NCBI RefSeq assembly: GCF_010091925.1
Contig: NZ_WVID01000011.1
Span: 1-64,000 of the forward strand
Direction of reading: 5' to 3'
Source: Nostoc sp. B(2019)
GTDB lineage: Bacteria; Cyanobacteriota; Cyanobacteriia; Cyanobacteriales; Nostocaceae
Length of the DNA: 64,000 bases
Made by a program: the position numbers and the translations under genes. Positions 8,188-17,068 of the stretch are shown in pieces. The notes under the pieces were generated by a model. The model saw nothing but the letters and a program-made list of their open reading frames with translations. It had not been told where the DNA came from and made no database searches. Position 1 is the first letter of the stretch. The number at the start of each line of letters is the position of its first letter.

Positions 8188-8288
8188 GTCCTCTCTTACA
8201 AAGTTCTGATCTAAGGAAGCCTTAGCTCAGACTTTGCGCTTTGTCATTTGTCAAGAGTCAAGAGTCAAGAGTCAAGGGTCAAGAGTTA
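8188..8288. repeat. Hairpin repeat plus GTCAAGA heptamer array
   Basis: A long hairpin (AAAGTTCTGA ... TCAGACTTT with inner CTAAGG/CCTTAG, about 8200-8235) followed by TTGTCATTTGTC and five tandem GTCAAGA-type heptamers (8250-8286). It lies in the natF-natG junction of a likely operon. The outer arms are shared with the repeat at 35224-35258. Confidence 0.65.
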
Positions 8289-8339
8289 GTTTCTCCCTTC
8301 TACCCCGGTTGTTGAGCGTAGTCGAAACACTGCTCCTCT

Positions 8340-9416
8340 TTACCGGAACGGAGGAGAATAGAGTAGTCCGCCTTTTGTCCAGAGTTGATTTTGACCGCGA
8401 GCTAGATTAAGTTTTGTTTTTGGGCCGAGGCTGCGATCGTAAATCTCGGCGTAGTTACCGACGTGCTTAACTATTCTTGCTGCAAAGTCGTTTGTTAAGC
8501 CGAGTCCTTCACCAAGGTTGCCTTCTGTTCCTAAAAAACGCTTAATATCTGGGTCATTACTAGTGGCAAACTGTCCGATATTCTGGGAATTAATGCCTAA
8601 CTCTTCGGCTTTTATTAGGGAATAAACCGCCCATTTAACAATATCACCCCACCTAGTGTCCCCTTTAGCAACTGCTGGTGCAAGCGGTTCTGAAGAAATG
8701 GCTTCATCGAGAATCACGTTCTCTTCTGGTTTGGGTAGAATCGAACCCCGTGAAACTAAAGCTGAACGGTCGGCTGTAACGCCGTCGCAACGACCTTCAG
8801 CATAAGTGGCAAAAGTAATGTTAACGTCTTCAAAAACAACGGGTTTGTAAGTGATGCCCCGTTTTCGCATTTGGTCTGCTAAATTCTGTTCAGTAGTAGT
8901 ACCTGTTTGAACGCAAATAGCTTTATCTTTTAAGTCTGTTAGGGACTTAATGCCGCTATTCTTGCGAACCATTATGGCTTGACCGTCGTAAAAGACTACA
9001 GGTGCAAATTCCATACCTACTGAGGTATCACGACTAAGTGTCCAAGAAGTATTACGGCTGAGAATGTCTACTTCTCCAGTTTGCAAAGCTGTAAACCGCT
9101 CTTTGGCGTTAAGATTGCGAAATTCTACAGCATCGGGATTATCAAACAAAGCTGCTGCGATCGCGCGACAGACATCCACATCGATACCGCTGTATTTACC
9201 GTCATTCCCTACAAAGCTAAACCCTGGTACTTCACCACTGACACCACAAATGAGCTGACCACGGCTTTTAATATTATTCCAGCGATTTTGAGTTGCTTGT
9301 ATTCCGGGAGTGCTGGCTGTATTTGCTGTTTGTTCTGACTCTCCACCACAAGCAGTAATGGCAAAAATTAGGGGTGCGATCGCTAGAATTAAAGCTGATT
9401 TACGCATAAACTTCAT
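8340..9416 (-). CDS. natF: Amino-acid-binding lipoprotein of ABC transporter
   Basis: A 358-residue periplasmic binding protein of the AapJ/BztA type (SBP family 3). The N-terminus has a lipoprotein signal with lipobox ITAC (20-23) and lipid-anchored Cys23, followed by a Ser/Thr/Gln-rich tether. Family landmarks include GVSGEVPGFSF, GIDVDVCRAIAAALF and the C-terminal LGPKTKLNLARG...LWTKGGLLYSPPFR block seen in general L-amino-acid binding proteins. First gene of the transporter unit. A GTA-N8-TAC word lies 22 bases upstream of its start. Confidence 0.85.
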   Translation of the reverse strand: MKFMRKSALILAIAPLIFAITACGGESEQTANTASTPGIQATQNRWNNIKSRGQLICGVSGEVPGFSFVGNDGKYSGIDVDVCRAIAAALFDNPDAVEFRNLNAKERFTALQTGEVDILSRNTSWTLSRDTSVGMEFAPVVFYDGQAIMVRKNSGIKSLTDLKDKAICVQTGTTTEQNLADQMRKRGITYKPVVFEDVNITFATYAEGRCDGVTADRSALVSRGSILPKPEENVILDEAISSEPLAPAVAKGDTRWGDIVKWAVYSLIKAEELGINSQNIGQFATSNDPDIKRFLGTEGNLGEGLGLTNDFAARIVKHVGNYAEIYDRSLGPKTKLNLARGQNQLWTKGGLLYSPPFR

Positions 9417-10047
9417 AGATACTCAACAACCGAAAATGTATTATTCACTACGATTATTACGTGAAAACAATTTGATGCTTGTAATATAAAACTTTATTAG
9501 CCTCTGTGCTTGATTATTTTTGCGAAAGCAGCGGTTGAGATTTTTACTTATTTTCTCAAAAGCCTCATGTTGCGTGTGGTAATTATCTAAATTTAGCTGC
9601 ATTTTCCAGTAGTATTTGATGAAATATTTTAACTATGCTTGATATAGCAATATTATTATGTAGATTCAACCTGGAAAAGAATATTAAAATTTAGGTGATT
9701 TAGATGATTTTATTTGACTCAAAATAAAGACTTGGCAACTTTAAATAATAATTTAAGTATTTTTTTGCTTGTTACATCACAAAACTTACCAACAGTTGAG
9801 GTAGACAAAGGAAAATCTGGTTTACTTCTCCAAACGGATAATCAAATAAACGTGACACATAGCAATCTTAAATTATTCGCCTGGGTAAAAATTGAAAAAA
9901 CCGAATAATAGTATCTCAAAAAATGAGCATAAGCTCTATTGCATACTTCTAGGTGAGGAGAAGTAGCCGCACCAACCTAAGCAACTGCCACTAGCAGGTT
10001 AAACTAGGTCTGGTAACAGCTGCTCCACCGTTCCTTATGAGGCTTTT
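9417..10047. other. Divergent spacer, natF to YbjN-like gene
   Basis: 631 bases, mostly AT-rich. It holds an NtcA-like site near natF (9438-9451). A 64-codon frame at 9714-9908 starts with TTG and has no recognisable features; I do not call it. From about 9945 base composition rises in the leader of the gene at 10048. Confidence 0.4.
9438..9451. promoter_or_regulatory. NtcA-like palindrome GTA-N8-TAC
   Basis: GTATTATTCACTAC matches the NtcA consensus exactly. NtcA is the global nitrogen regulator of cyanobacteria, and the site precedes an amino-acid uptake operon. The centre is only about 28 bases from the natF start codon, too close for a class II activator site at -41.5 of a usual promoter. 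It could be a repressor site or a chance match. Confidence 0.3.
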
Positions 10048-10605
10048 ATGGGAGCTAATCTTAAACAGATTGCCAAGTATTTAGATAACCTTGGTTGGGA
10101 CTACCGTTTTGATGACGAAGAAGACCGAATTATAACAGGGGTGGAAGCTGATAACCTAGAAGACTTCCTGATAGTTGTCCAGTTGGATGAAGAGGGAAAA
10201 TTTTTCCGGGTATTTGCCCCTCAAGTTCTAGCAGGAATTCAAGACCATCCTCACAAGGGAGCTATCCTACAGACAATGCTAGCTATTTCTTGGGAAACTA
10301 AAATGTTGCAATGGGAGTATGACCCATCGGATGGGGAAATCCGTGCCATTATTGAGTTTCCGCTAGAAGACTCGATTCTCACAGAAAGACAGTTTCATCG
10401 TTGTCTGAGTGGGTTAATTCAGATTGTTGATAGCATAGCGATACCTCGCCTGAGAGAAGTGATGGAAACAGGTGAAGATCCGGGAAATCTAGAACTTGGG
10501 GAAAGATTATTACTCAGTATTCAGGAAGAGGCTCCAGGATTACTAGATCTGCTGGAAAAAGCAATGGAAGCGCGGAAAAAGCGAGGAAGTTTTCCCAGCG
10601 AGTGA
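10048..10605 (+). CDS. YbjN-like conserved cyanobacterial protein
   Basis: A 185-residue acidic soluble protein. The N-terminal two-thirds (about 1-145) has the YbjN/type III secretion chaperone-like alpha-beta pattern: an amphipathic first helix (LKQIAKYLDNLGWDY), a charged strand pair, then WETKMLQWEYDPSDGEIRAIIEFPLED. No catalytic motif or membrane segment. A short C-terminal acidic helix follows. YbjN-type proteins have been linked to stress tolerance in other bacteria; the role here is unknown. GAGG lies about 10 bases before the ATG. It reads toward the DUF3318 gene 77 bases downstream. Confidence 0.65.
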   Translation: MGANLKQIAKYLDNLGWDYRFDDEEDRIITGVEADNLEDFLIVVQLDEEGKFFRVFAPQVLAGIQDHPHKGAILQTMLAISWETKMLQWEYDPSDGEIRAIIEFPLEDSILTERQFHRCLSGLIQIVDSIAIPRLREVMETGEDPGNLELGERLLLSIQEEAPGLLDLLEKAMEARKKRGSFPSE

Positions 10606-10682
10606 GGCAGATCATCACTGAAATAGCTATACTCCAAAGTGATACCCTCACTATATACTGAATTTTTCTAGGGCTGGATTTT

Positions 10683-11327
10683 ATGACATCCTATGCAACC
10701 TCCTCTGCCAAAGCGGAAATGAGTGAACTCCGGCGGTTGAAAGGCTTACTACCGCCAGAATTGCAGAGCTGGGTCACGGTTGAAGGCACAACTGAGGTCA
10801 ATCCACCCCTGATCCGTAGCGAAGAAATTGGTAAAGACCAGGTAGAGATTCAAATTGATCTGGTGAAATGGGATGCCCTCGCAATGGATCAGCGTAACCT
10901 CCTGTTCTGGCATGAAGTCGCTCGCGTGCAAAATGACACGATTCCCAAAGATGGTTGGGAAATGGCAGCGCTAGCAATTGGTTTAGGTGGTGCTGTCGGT
11001 GAGTTGTGGGTACAAGATGGATTGCTGCTGGTGTTAGCTTTGGCGTTGTGTGGTGTCTCAGGCTGGCGACTTTATCAAAAGAATAATGGGGGCAAGCAAC
11101 TCACAGAATTGGTCGATGCTGACGAAAAAGCGATCGCCTTGGCAACTCGTTTTGGTTACAGCCTTCCCAATGCCTACAAGAGTTTAGGTAGCGCCTTGAA
11201 AACCCTGATCGATAACACTCCTAGCAAGCGCCAACGGTCTAAATACGAAGCAAGACTTTCTGCCCTCAAACGCAGTGCCAATAAGGTAAAAGCTAAATCC
11301 AGGACTGCAAATGAAGGTGGTCTGTAA
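10683..11327 (+). CDS. DUF3318 membrane-associated protein
   Basis: A 214-residue protein that I recognise as the cyanobacterial DUF3318 family. Residues 1-100 are soluble with a conserved FWHEVARVQND stretch. A hydrophobic hairpin follows (about 101-140, rich in Gly/Ala/Leu). The C-terminal tail is strongly basic (KRQRSKYEARLSALKRS), ending in a Lys/Arg/Ser-rich extension. The layout suggests a membrane hairpin with both ends on the cytoplasmic side. Function unknown. It may share a transcript with the YbjN-like gene. Confidence 0.7.
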   Translation: MTSYATSSAKAEMSELRRLKGLLPPELQSWVTVEGTTEVNPPLIRSEEIGKDQVEIQIDLVKWDALAMDQRNLLFWHEVARVQNDTIPKDGWEMAALAIGLGGAVGELWVQDGLLLVLALALCGVSGWRLYQKNNGGKQLTELVDADEKAIALATRFGYSLPNAYKSLGSALKTLIDNTPSKRQRSKYEARLSALKRSANKVKAKSRTANEGGL

Positions 11328-11343
11328 AAAGCAGAAAGTAGGT

Positions 11344-11364
11344 TGGGTGGGCAATGCCCGCCCA
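11344..11364. repeat. Tight 10-bp palindrome TGGGTGGGCA/TGCCCGCCCA
   Basis: Near-perfect inverted repeat (one G-T pair) with a single-base spacer just after the DUF3318 gene. No T-run follows, so it looks like a dispersed palindrome more than a classical terminator. Confidence 0.5.
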
Positions 11365-11578
11365 CAAAATATTTAGTCAGAAACATAGAAATTGCCATTA
11401 GGTGCGATGGGCTACGCCCCGCCGGAGGCGATCGCAAATTTCTCTAGGTCAAAGCTTAGACCAAGAACTGCTGCATCGCCGTTGAGTTACCTAGGAGCAT
11501 CGGGCATTAGTGACTCTTTCCCATAACCCATGCCCCATGCTCCATCCCAAGAGTGGGTCAAGTTTTTTATAAAAGCTT

Positions 11579-12376
11579 CTACAGTTGGTTGAGCATTTTA
11601 TGCGTCTGGGGAATTACACGCACTTGCTTGACAAACCGCTTCATTAAAGCTTGCCACATCAAAACTTGCTCTGGAGAAGGGGCAAGCACAGGTATTTGAG
11701 TAAATTGTTCAGAGGTTGCCAAAGGCGTAACAGGTTGTAAAAAGACTGGAATGTCTTGACTTACGGCTGCCACTAGCAAAGCTGAATGTTCCAACTCGCT
11801 TGGGTCTGTCTTTTGAGAAACAATTATCTTGACAAAAACCTTTAAATGTGAATCGTGACATAATTGCAGAAATTTTGCATGTTCTTGCCAATGACTTTCA
11901 CCGCTGACACTAGGCAGCTTGAAATCCATACCTACAGAGTCTAAGTAGGGGAGAATCATAGCCAGTTGTTCTGGGCGATGTCCGCCAGTTTCTAGGTATA
12001 TAGGTAGACCAGTTATGGCTCGGATTTGGGGTAGAAATTGCGTCAAGAAGGAAGCATGAAGAAGTGGTTCGCCCCCAGTTAAGCTAATGCTATCGTGTAG
12101 ACAAGGTAGATTTTGCCTTTCAACTAATTCTATTAATATGGGTAGTGAGACAGGATTAGAGTGAATTTCAAAGTCGCGTAATCCTGGCGATCGCTCTATC
12201 CTACAGGTAGCGGGTGCATTCCAAGTGTTGGCGCTGTCACAAAAGTGACAGCGCAAGTCACAAAGAGCAAAGCGAATAAAAATCTGACGCGTCCCTACAT
12301 TCAGTCCTTCCCCTTGAATGGCAGAAAATACCTCGACCAGGCGTGCAGTGGGTGTAATCGTAGTTTTAGAAATCAT
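11579..12376 (-). CDS. queE: 7-carboxy-7-deazaguanine synthase (radical SAM)
   Basis: A 265-residue enzyme of the queuosine/7-deazaguanine pathway, converting 6-carboxytetrahydropterin to 7-carboxy-7-deazaguanine. N-terminal landmarks are EVFSAIQGEGLNVGTRQIFIR and the radical SAM cluster C39-x3-C43-x2-C46 (CDLRCHFC); SAM-binding GGEP follows at 101-104. An insert at about 58-80 between the cluster and the first strand makes it longer than compact QueE proteins. No other queuosine gene is adjacent. It is convergent with the DUF3318 gene and divergent from the STAS-sugar transferase gene. Confidence 0.85.
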   Translation of the reverse strand: MISKTTITPTARLVEVFSAIQGEGLNVGTRQIFIRFALCDLRCHFCDSANTWNAPATCRIERSPGLRDFEIHSNPVSLPILIELVERQNLPCLHDSISLTGGEPLLHASFLTQFLPQIRAITGLPIYLETGGHRPEQLAMILPYLDSVGMDFKLPSVSGESHWQEHAKFLQLCHDSHLKVFVKIIVSQKTDPSELEHSALLVAAVSQDIPVFLQPVTPLATSEQFTQIPVLAPSPEQVLMWQALMKRFVKQVRVIPQTHKMLNQL

Positions 12377-12591
12377 TTGAGGAGAGCAACGCGATCGCGT
12401 TGCGTCGGCACAACAGCAAGTATATTTTTTGGCTTCTGTTCTTTTTTTAGCTTCTTATTTTATTGTGAATCGTCGCTAGCGATTTCCAATCCCACCCCAA
12501 GCAACTAGCGTTTAGTCCTTATTCCTACTGATTTAACATCCGGTTAGGCAATCTTTTAGGACAAAATAATGTTTGGCAGATTACATTATAC

Positions 12592-13641
12592 ATGGCAACG
12601 AAAGTGCAGAGCTTCATGACTAGCCAACCCATCGAGGTAGATTTTCCAGTTACTTCCCTAAACGACACGGCTATAGTGCAGGTGCCCGCACGATTGAGCG
12701 TGCTGGAGGCTGTAGGCTTTAAGCAAACCTGCCAAGGCTTAACCCAGTCCAATTCTCATCCCAAGCAAATCATCATTGACTTTCACCAAACTACTTTTAT
12801 GGATAGTAGTGGTTTAGGTGCCCTGGTAAGTAATTTTAAATACGCCCAGGAGAAAGGTATGACATTAATACTGAGGAATGTTACTCCTCAAGTAATGTCA
12901 GTCCTAAAACTCACAGGATTGGATCAGGTTTTTTCTATTGAGTCTATTAGCGACGTATCGCTAATAGAACAGCAAAGTGGCGTAGAATTGCCTAGAAAAG
13001 CTTCGCGTCAAGTAGAACAGTTACCAACTACTCATCCTTCTGTGGGATCTTGGATGAAACGGTGCATAGACATTATTGGCTCACTGGTAGGTTTAATTAT
13101 TACAGGAGTGTTGTTGATTCCGATTGCGATCGCTATTCAAATCGATGATCCCGGCCCCCTTTTCTTTAGTCAAATCCGCTGTGGTTGGATGGGAAAGCGT
13201 TTTGAGATTTGGAAATTTCGCTCCATGTGTGTGGATGCGGAAGCGAAGAAATCCCAAGTCAAAAACCAAGTGAAAGGTGCCTTTTTCAAGAACGAAAACG
13301 ATCCCAGAATTACGCGGGTAGGGCGCTTTTTACGGCGAACTAGTCTGGATGAACTGCCCCAATTTTGGAACGTCCTGAAAGGAGAAATGAGTTTAGTAGG
13401 TACTAGACCACCCACACCTGATGAAGTGGAACGCTATGAAGTACCGGAGTGGCAACGTTTAGATGTTAAACCCGGTATGACTGGCGAATGGCAAGTGAAT
13501 GGTCGATCTACAGTACGTAGTTTTGAGGATGTAATTCGCCTGGATTTGCAGTATCAACAAAATTGGAGTTTAGTGTACGATTTAAAACTGATTTTCAAAA
13601 CCGTAGCTATCTTGTTTCACAAAAATAGCGGCGCTGTTTAA
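12592..13641 (+). CDS. STAS domain-sugar transferase fusion
   Basis: A 349-residue two-domain protein. Residues about 15-125 form a STAS (anti-sigma-factor antagonist) domain with the phospho-acceptor motif FMDSSGLGALV (69-79, Ser72/Ser73). Residues 154-349 form a bacterial sugar transferase (WcaJ/PglC-like phosphoglycosyl transferase): membrane helix about 159-182, DDPGP (185-189), KFRSM (208-212), DELPQFWNVL (253-262), then SLVGTRPP (267-274). Such enzymes load the first sugar phosphate on undecaprenyl phosphate for exopolysaccharide. The STAS domain suggests control by partner-switch phosphorylation. A glycosyltransferase follows at 14160. Confidence 0.85.
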   Translation: MATKVQSFMTSQPIEVDFPVTSLNDTAIVQVPARLSVLEAVGFKQTCQGLTQSNSHPKQIIIDFHQTTFMDSSGLGALVSNFKYAQEKGMTLILRNVTPQVMSVLKLTGLDQVFSIESISDVSLIEQQSGVELPRKASRQVEQLPTTHPSVGSWMKRCIDIIGSLVGLIITGVLLIPIAIAIQIDDPGPLFFSQIRCGWMGKRFEIWKFRSMCVDAEAKKSQVKNQVKGAFFKNENDPRITRVGRFLRRTSLDELPQFWNVLKGEMSLVGTRPPTPDEVERYEVPEWQRLDVKPGMTGEWQVNGRSTVRSFEDVIRLDLQYQQNWSLVYDLKLIFKTVAILFHKNSGAV

Positions 13642-14159
13642 CCTATTAACCTTATTTGCAATTTGTTGGTAACTCATACACCCACAATAATTGTTGGGTA
13701 CGCCCAAGCCCCTTTTGGGCTTGGGTAAATACAAAATTTGACTACAGCAATATTCTAAAGATATCTTTTTTAATTTCTGCTTATTCAAAAATTTATCAAG
13801 AAAAAACTTACTAAATTTCTAGATTTTTTAAATTCCACTAAAGGTGTTTAACTCTACTTTATCAACTTTTAATTAAGCTCTATTAATTAACATTGAAAGT
13901 TTATTTAACTAACAGGCACAGGGTTTACACTTAAGCCTATGTCATAAATTAATACGTAAAATATTACTTAAATAGTAAAAAAAATATCATAGATACCTTA
14001 GTACGCAATATCAAATTTTACTCAATCTTTAATTAAAATCCCTGACATTAAAAGAGTCTGAAGACACAATTAAACATAGGCGCTTTTAAGCACCAAACGA
14101 TATTTAAGACAAATACTGTCATTAAATAAAAAAACCGGGGTACTTCTGACTTATTATTT
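13642..14159. other. AT-rich spacer between polysaccharide genes
   Basis: 518 bases with no gene seen. The first part carries the hairpin at 13703-13725. The rest is very AT-rich with T- and A-runs and no clear reading frame, and should contain the promoter of the glycosyltransferase at 14160. Confidence 0.4.
13703..13725. terminator. Strong hairpin after the sugar transferase gene
   Basis: CCCAAGCCC / GGGCTTGGG is a 9-bp perfect stem with loop CTTTT, about 60 bases after the stop codon. No T-run follows (TAAATACA), so it may be a Rho-independent-like stop or simply a dispersed palindrome. Confidence 0.45.
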
Positions 14160-15431
14160 ATGCGGATTTTGATTTACTCCTACAACTACTATCCAGAACC
14201 TATTGGTATTGCCCCGCTGATGACTGAATTAGCAGAGGGACTAGTTAGGCGTGGACACCATGTGCGCGTAGTCACTGCGATGCCAAATTACCCTGAGCGT
14301 CAAATTTACCAGGGGTATCGAGGCAAATGGTATCTCACTGAATATAAAAATGGCGTTCAAATCCAACGTAGTTATGTTTGGATTCGCCCGCAGCCCAACT
14401 TGCTAGACAGGGTATTGCTAGATGCTAGTTTTGTTGTTAGCAGTTTTGTACCCGCCCTCATCGGCTGGCGTCCAGATGTTATCCTCTCGACTTCGCCATC
14501 CCTGCCTGTTTGTGTACCAGCTGCTCTTTTAGGATGGTTACGTGCCTGTCCTGTAGTTTTAAATTTACAAGATATATTACCGGAAGCAGCTGTACATGTC
14601 GGTCTACTGAAAAATAAATTGCTCATCCAACTGTTTACACTATTGGAGAAATTTGCTTACCACACCGCCAGCAAAATTAGCGTCATCGCTGATGGATTTG
14701 TGGAGAATTTGCAGTCTAAGGGCATTGAGGCTAACAAAATTGTGCAAATTCCTAACTGGGTTGATGTAAATTTCATCCGCCCCTTGCCCAAAGACAATAA
14801 CCCTTTCCGTACAGCACACAATCTGAATGGCAAATTTGTAGTGCTATATTCTGGTAACATTGCCCTAACTCAGGGCTTAGAAAGTGTCATCAAAGCGGCT
14901 TCTGTGTTGCGCCACATCCCAGATATCGCATTTGTAATCGTTGGAGAGGCAAAAGGTTTGCAGCGATTGCAACAAGAATGTTTAGACTGTGGGGCAGATA
15001 ACGTTTTGCTACTGCCGTTTCAACCCCGCAAACATTTACCACAGATGTTAGCAGCTGCGGATGTTGGTTTGGTGGTGCAAAAGAAAAATGTTGTATCCTT
15101 CAATATGCCATCGAAAATTCAAGTGCTATTAGCTAGTGGTCGAGCATTGGTTGCATCTGTGCCCGACAATGGTACAGCAGCCAGAGCTATCAGGCAGAGT
15201 GGTGGCGGAGTTATCGTTCCTCCAGAAGATCCCCAAGCTTTAGCAATGGCAGTTTTAGACTTGTACCAAAATCCAGAAAAAGTCAAAACTCTAGGTTATA
15301 AAAGTCGTCAATATGCCGTTGAGCATTATGCTTTTGAGCAAGCATTAAATCAATATGAGGCATTGTGTTACTCACTGATAGCAGATAGCAGATCAATTAA
15401 GTCCACAATAGTGACGAAACAGGAAGTTTAA
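14160..15431 (+). CDS. Glycosyltransferase family 4 (WbuB-like)
   Basis: A 423-residue GT-B enzyme. The N-terminal domain starts with SYNYYPEPIGIAPLMTELAEGL, the usual opening of WbuB/WcaI-type GT4 proteins, followed by a hydrophobic region near 90-130 likely to touch the membrane. The C-terminal domain carries the nucleotide-sugar binding part (VLYSGNIALTQGL, VIVGEAKG, LLLPFQPRKHLPQML, MPSKIQVLLASGRALV). It probably adds a sugar to a lipid-linked glycan and may work after the phosphoglycosyl transferase upstream, though 518 bases separate them. Donor and acceptor cannot be told from sequence. Confidence 0.8.
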   Translation: MRILIYSYNYYPEPIGIAPLMTELAEGLVRRGHHVRVVTAMPNYPERQIYQGYRGKWYLTEYKNGVQIQRSYVWIRPQPNLLDRVLLDASFVVSSFVPALIGWRPDVILSTSPSLPVCVPAALLGWLRACPVVLNLQDILPEAAVHVGLLKNKLLIQLFTLLEKFAYHTASKISVIADGFVENLQSKGIEANKIVQIPNWVDVNFIRPLPKDNNPFRTAHNLNGKFVVLYSGNIALTQGLESVIKAASVLRHIPDIAFVIVGEAKGLQRLQQECLDCGADNVLLLPFQPRKHLPQMLAAADVGLVVQKKNVVSFNMPSKIQVLLASGRALVASVPDNGTAARAIRQSGGGVIVPPEDPQALAMAVLDLYQNPEKVKTLGYKSRQYAVEHYAFEQALNQYEALCYSLIADSRSIKSTIVTKQEV

Positions 15432-16112
15432 TCTACCTGGTTAAGTTAGACTGCTTATCGATGTCCTCATTGGATTCGCAGTCTTAAAAGTCGCAAATTC
15501 AACCACAAATCCCACGGCTTCACTTCCTTGAAGCTGTGGGAAAACTATTTGTTTTGCCCATACACTAGAGGCGCTTTGGTGTCCTAGCCTACTCCAAGCA
15601 GACGATGGCTACCCCTCAAATGGACTTACCAAGGGTGTCCTCTGGCTACATTAGTTAGGTAATGTGTAATATAATGATTTAGAGGTTTAGGTAAAGAAAT
15701 ATAACAACCTAACCGCCAGTTCAGAACTCCTATACCAATCATACTTTAGGCAGACCACGTACGAGTCTGCTGTGTTCTATCGTAATTTTTAGTAGATGGG
15801 CTAAAGTCTGGCTGCGGCCATACCTGCGAATTACAAGCTTTAGATATCAGACTGTTTGATTAATCTGCAATATCCCAAAAATTCTTACTGGAAAGCCTTG
15901 CCTGGTTGATCCTTGGATAATATCTATTTGCAATTGGTGCTTACTCGTGTCGAAATCTCAACAACCAATTCAATTAGATAACTAGCCCCATAGACACCTG
16001 TTTTTTTGTTAGTATTCAAAAAAATCTATTTACACAGTTGCAGTTCAATTGTTTGTTGTTTGTAAGTAGTTGTTAAGAATTGTTACAAAAAGAAGAAAGC
16101 ACCTGAGGTTTA
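15432..16112. other. Spacer with several hairpins, upstream of rsfS
   Basis: 681 bases without a gene. Hairpins: AGACTGC/GCAGTCT (15448-15484), a 12-bp stem CCCACGGCTTCA/TGAAGCTGTGGG (15511-15540), and GCAGAC/GTCTGC (15750-15770). A TATAAT hexamer at 15670-15675 could start a plus-strand transcript. The 12-bp stem recalls ends of IS200/IS605-type elements, but no transposase is present. Confidence 0.45.
15511..15540. repeat. 12-bp stem-loop, possible IS200/IS605-like end
   Basis: CCCACGGCTTCA pairs with TGAAGCTGTGGG with one G-T pair and loop CTTCCT. It lies about 80 bases after the glycosyltransferase stop without a T-run. Attribution to a transposon end is a guess from memory of such hairpins. 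Confidence 0.4.
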
Positions 16113-16571
16113 ATGTCTGATTATTTCCAAGGAAATTTCCAATTACAGTCTGTCTCAGTGATGAATAATGCGGTGCGAAATCCCTCTGAAACCGAAGATT
16201 CGAGTGGAAAATTAGCTGTAACCATCGCTGAAGCCGCATCAGATCGCAAAGCGGGTGATATCTTATTGCTCAAAATGGCAGATGTATCATACCTGGCAGA
16301 TTACTTTGTGATGATGACTGGCTATTCTCGGGTACAGGTAAGGGCGATCGCCGAAGCAATTGAAGCAAAAGTCGAAAATGAGTGCCAAAGGCGTCCCTTA
16401 AGGACAGAAGGAAAAGCCGATGGGAGTTGGGTTTTACAAGACTACGGCGATGTGATCGTTCACATTATGATGCCCAAGGAGCGGGAATTTTACAATTTAG
16501 AAGCGTTCTGGATTCATGCAGAACGCATTTCGCTGCCAAAATCCGATGACGGAGGGGGTAAGCCAACGTGA
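16113..16571 (+). CDS. rsfS: Ribosome silencing factor RsfS (Iojap)
   Basis: A 152-residue protein whose residues about 30-145 are the RsfS/Iojap domain: [27 protein letters not shown] and [28 protein letters not shown], with the conserved aspartates and the C-terminal W. RsfS binds L14 on the 50S subunit and blocks subunit joining when nutrients are scarce; the rplN gene for that partner is in this window. The first 16 residues before an internal ATG (16161) are not conserved-looking, so the start may be there. The stop overlaps the next gene in a GTGA junction. Confidence 0.85.
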   Translation: MSDYFQGNFQLQSVSVMNNAVRNPSETEDSSGKLAVTIAEAASDRKAGDILLLKMADVSYLADYFVMMTGYSRVQVRAIAEAIEAKVENECQRRPLRTEGKADGSWVLQDYGDVIVHIMMPKEREFYNLEAFWIHAERISLPKSDDGGGKPT

Positions 16572-17068
16572 TTAAGTCCTCGGTTTCAAACTGCCCTGTT
16601 CCCACAGAACAACAACCACTGAATGAGTACGAAGAGTTAAAAACTTCCTGGCTGTTTCGTGATAGCACCTTAAATTGGCGTGACTATGTTACGAAAATAG
16701 TTTGGATTTGGAGTTTATCGTGGCTGGTAGCAGGGCCAGTGGCGGCGGCCAGTTTTCCCCCACATAAGTATATTTCCCATTTTATGCTTTGTGGTGCAGC
16801 AGGAGCAAGTGTAGGGGTAGTACTAGCACTGGTACGGTTGTATTTAGGCTGGTTCTACGTGCGCGATCGCCTCTATAGTCCCACAGTATTTTATGAAGAG
16901 TCGGGTTGGTACGACGGTCAAACTTGGACAAAGCCCCAGGAAATCCTTGACCGCGATCGCTTAATTGTCACGTATGGAATCAAACCCATTCTCCAACGGT
17001 TACAATTTACCTCTGCTGGCTTGGCTGGATTGTTGCTTATTGGTACTATAGTTTGGCATTTGTTGTAA
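16568..17068 (+). CDS. CGLD27-family (DUF1230) membrane protein
   Basis: A 166-residue protein I recognise as CGLD27/DUF1230, conserved in cyanobacteria, green algae, plants and diatoms. It starts with GTG inside the rsfS stop (4-base overlap), so the two are translationally coupled. Two membrane segments lie near 47-62 and 70-92, a third at the C-terminus (about 148-165). Between them is the conserved block [26 protein letters not shown] followed by W-x-KP. In plastids the family has been tied to iron-limitation responses, but its activity is not known to me. Confidence 0.8.
   Translation: MIKSSVSNCPVPTEQQPLNEYEELKTSWLFRDSTLNWRDYVTKIVWIWSLSWLVAGPVAAASFPPHKYISHFMLCGAAGASVGVVLALVRLYLGWFYVRDRLYSPTVFYEESGWYDGQTWTKPQEILDRDRLIVTYGIKPILQRLQFTSAGLAGLLLIGTIVWHLL

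Noticed and set aside
8250-8288. Tandem repeats considered as CRISPR
   Set aside because: Period is 7 bases without unique spacers, and no cas genes are present.
9714-9908. 64-codon frame between natF and the YbjN-like gene
   Set aside because: TTG start, no ribosome site, low-complexity N-rich product; no support.
15432-16112. Complete insertion sequence
   Set aside because: No transposase or TnpB frame, and no matching terminal pair could be defined.
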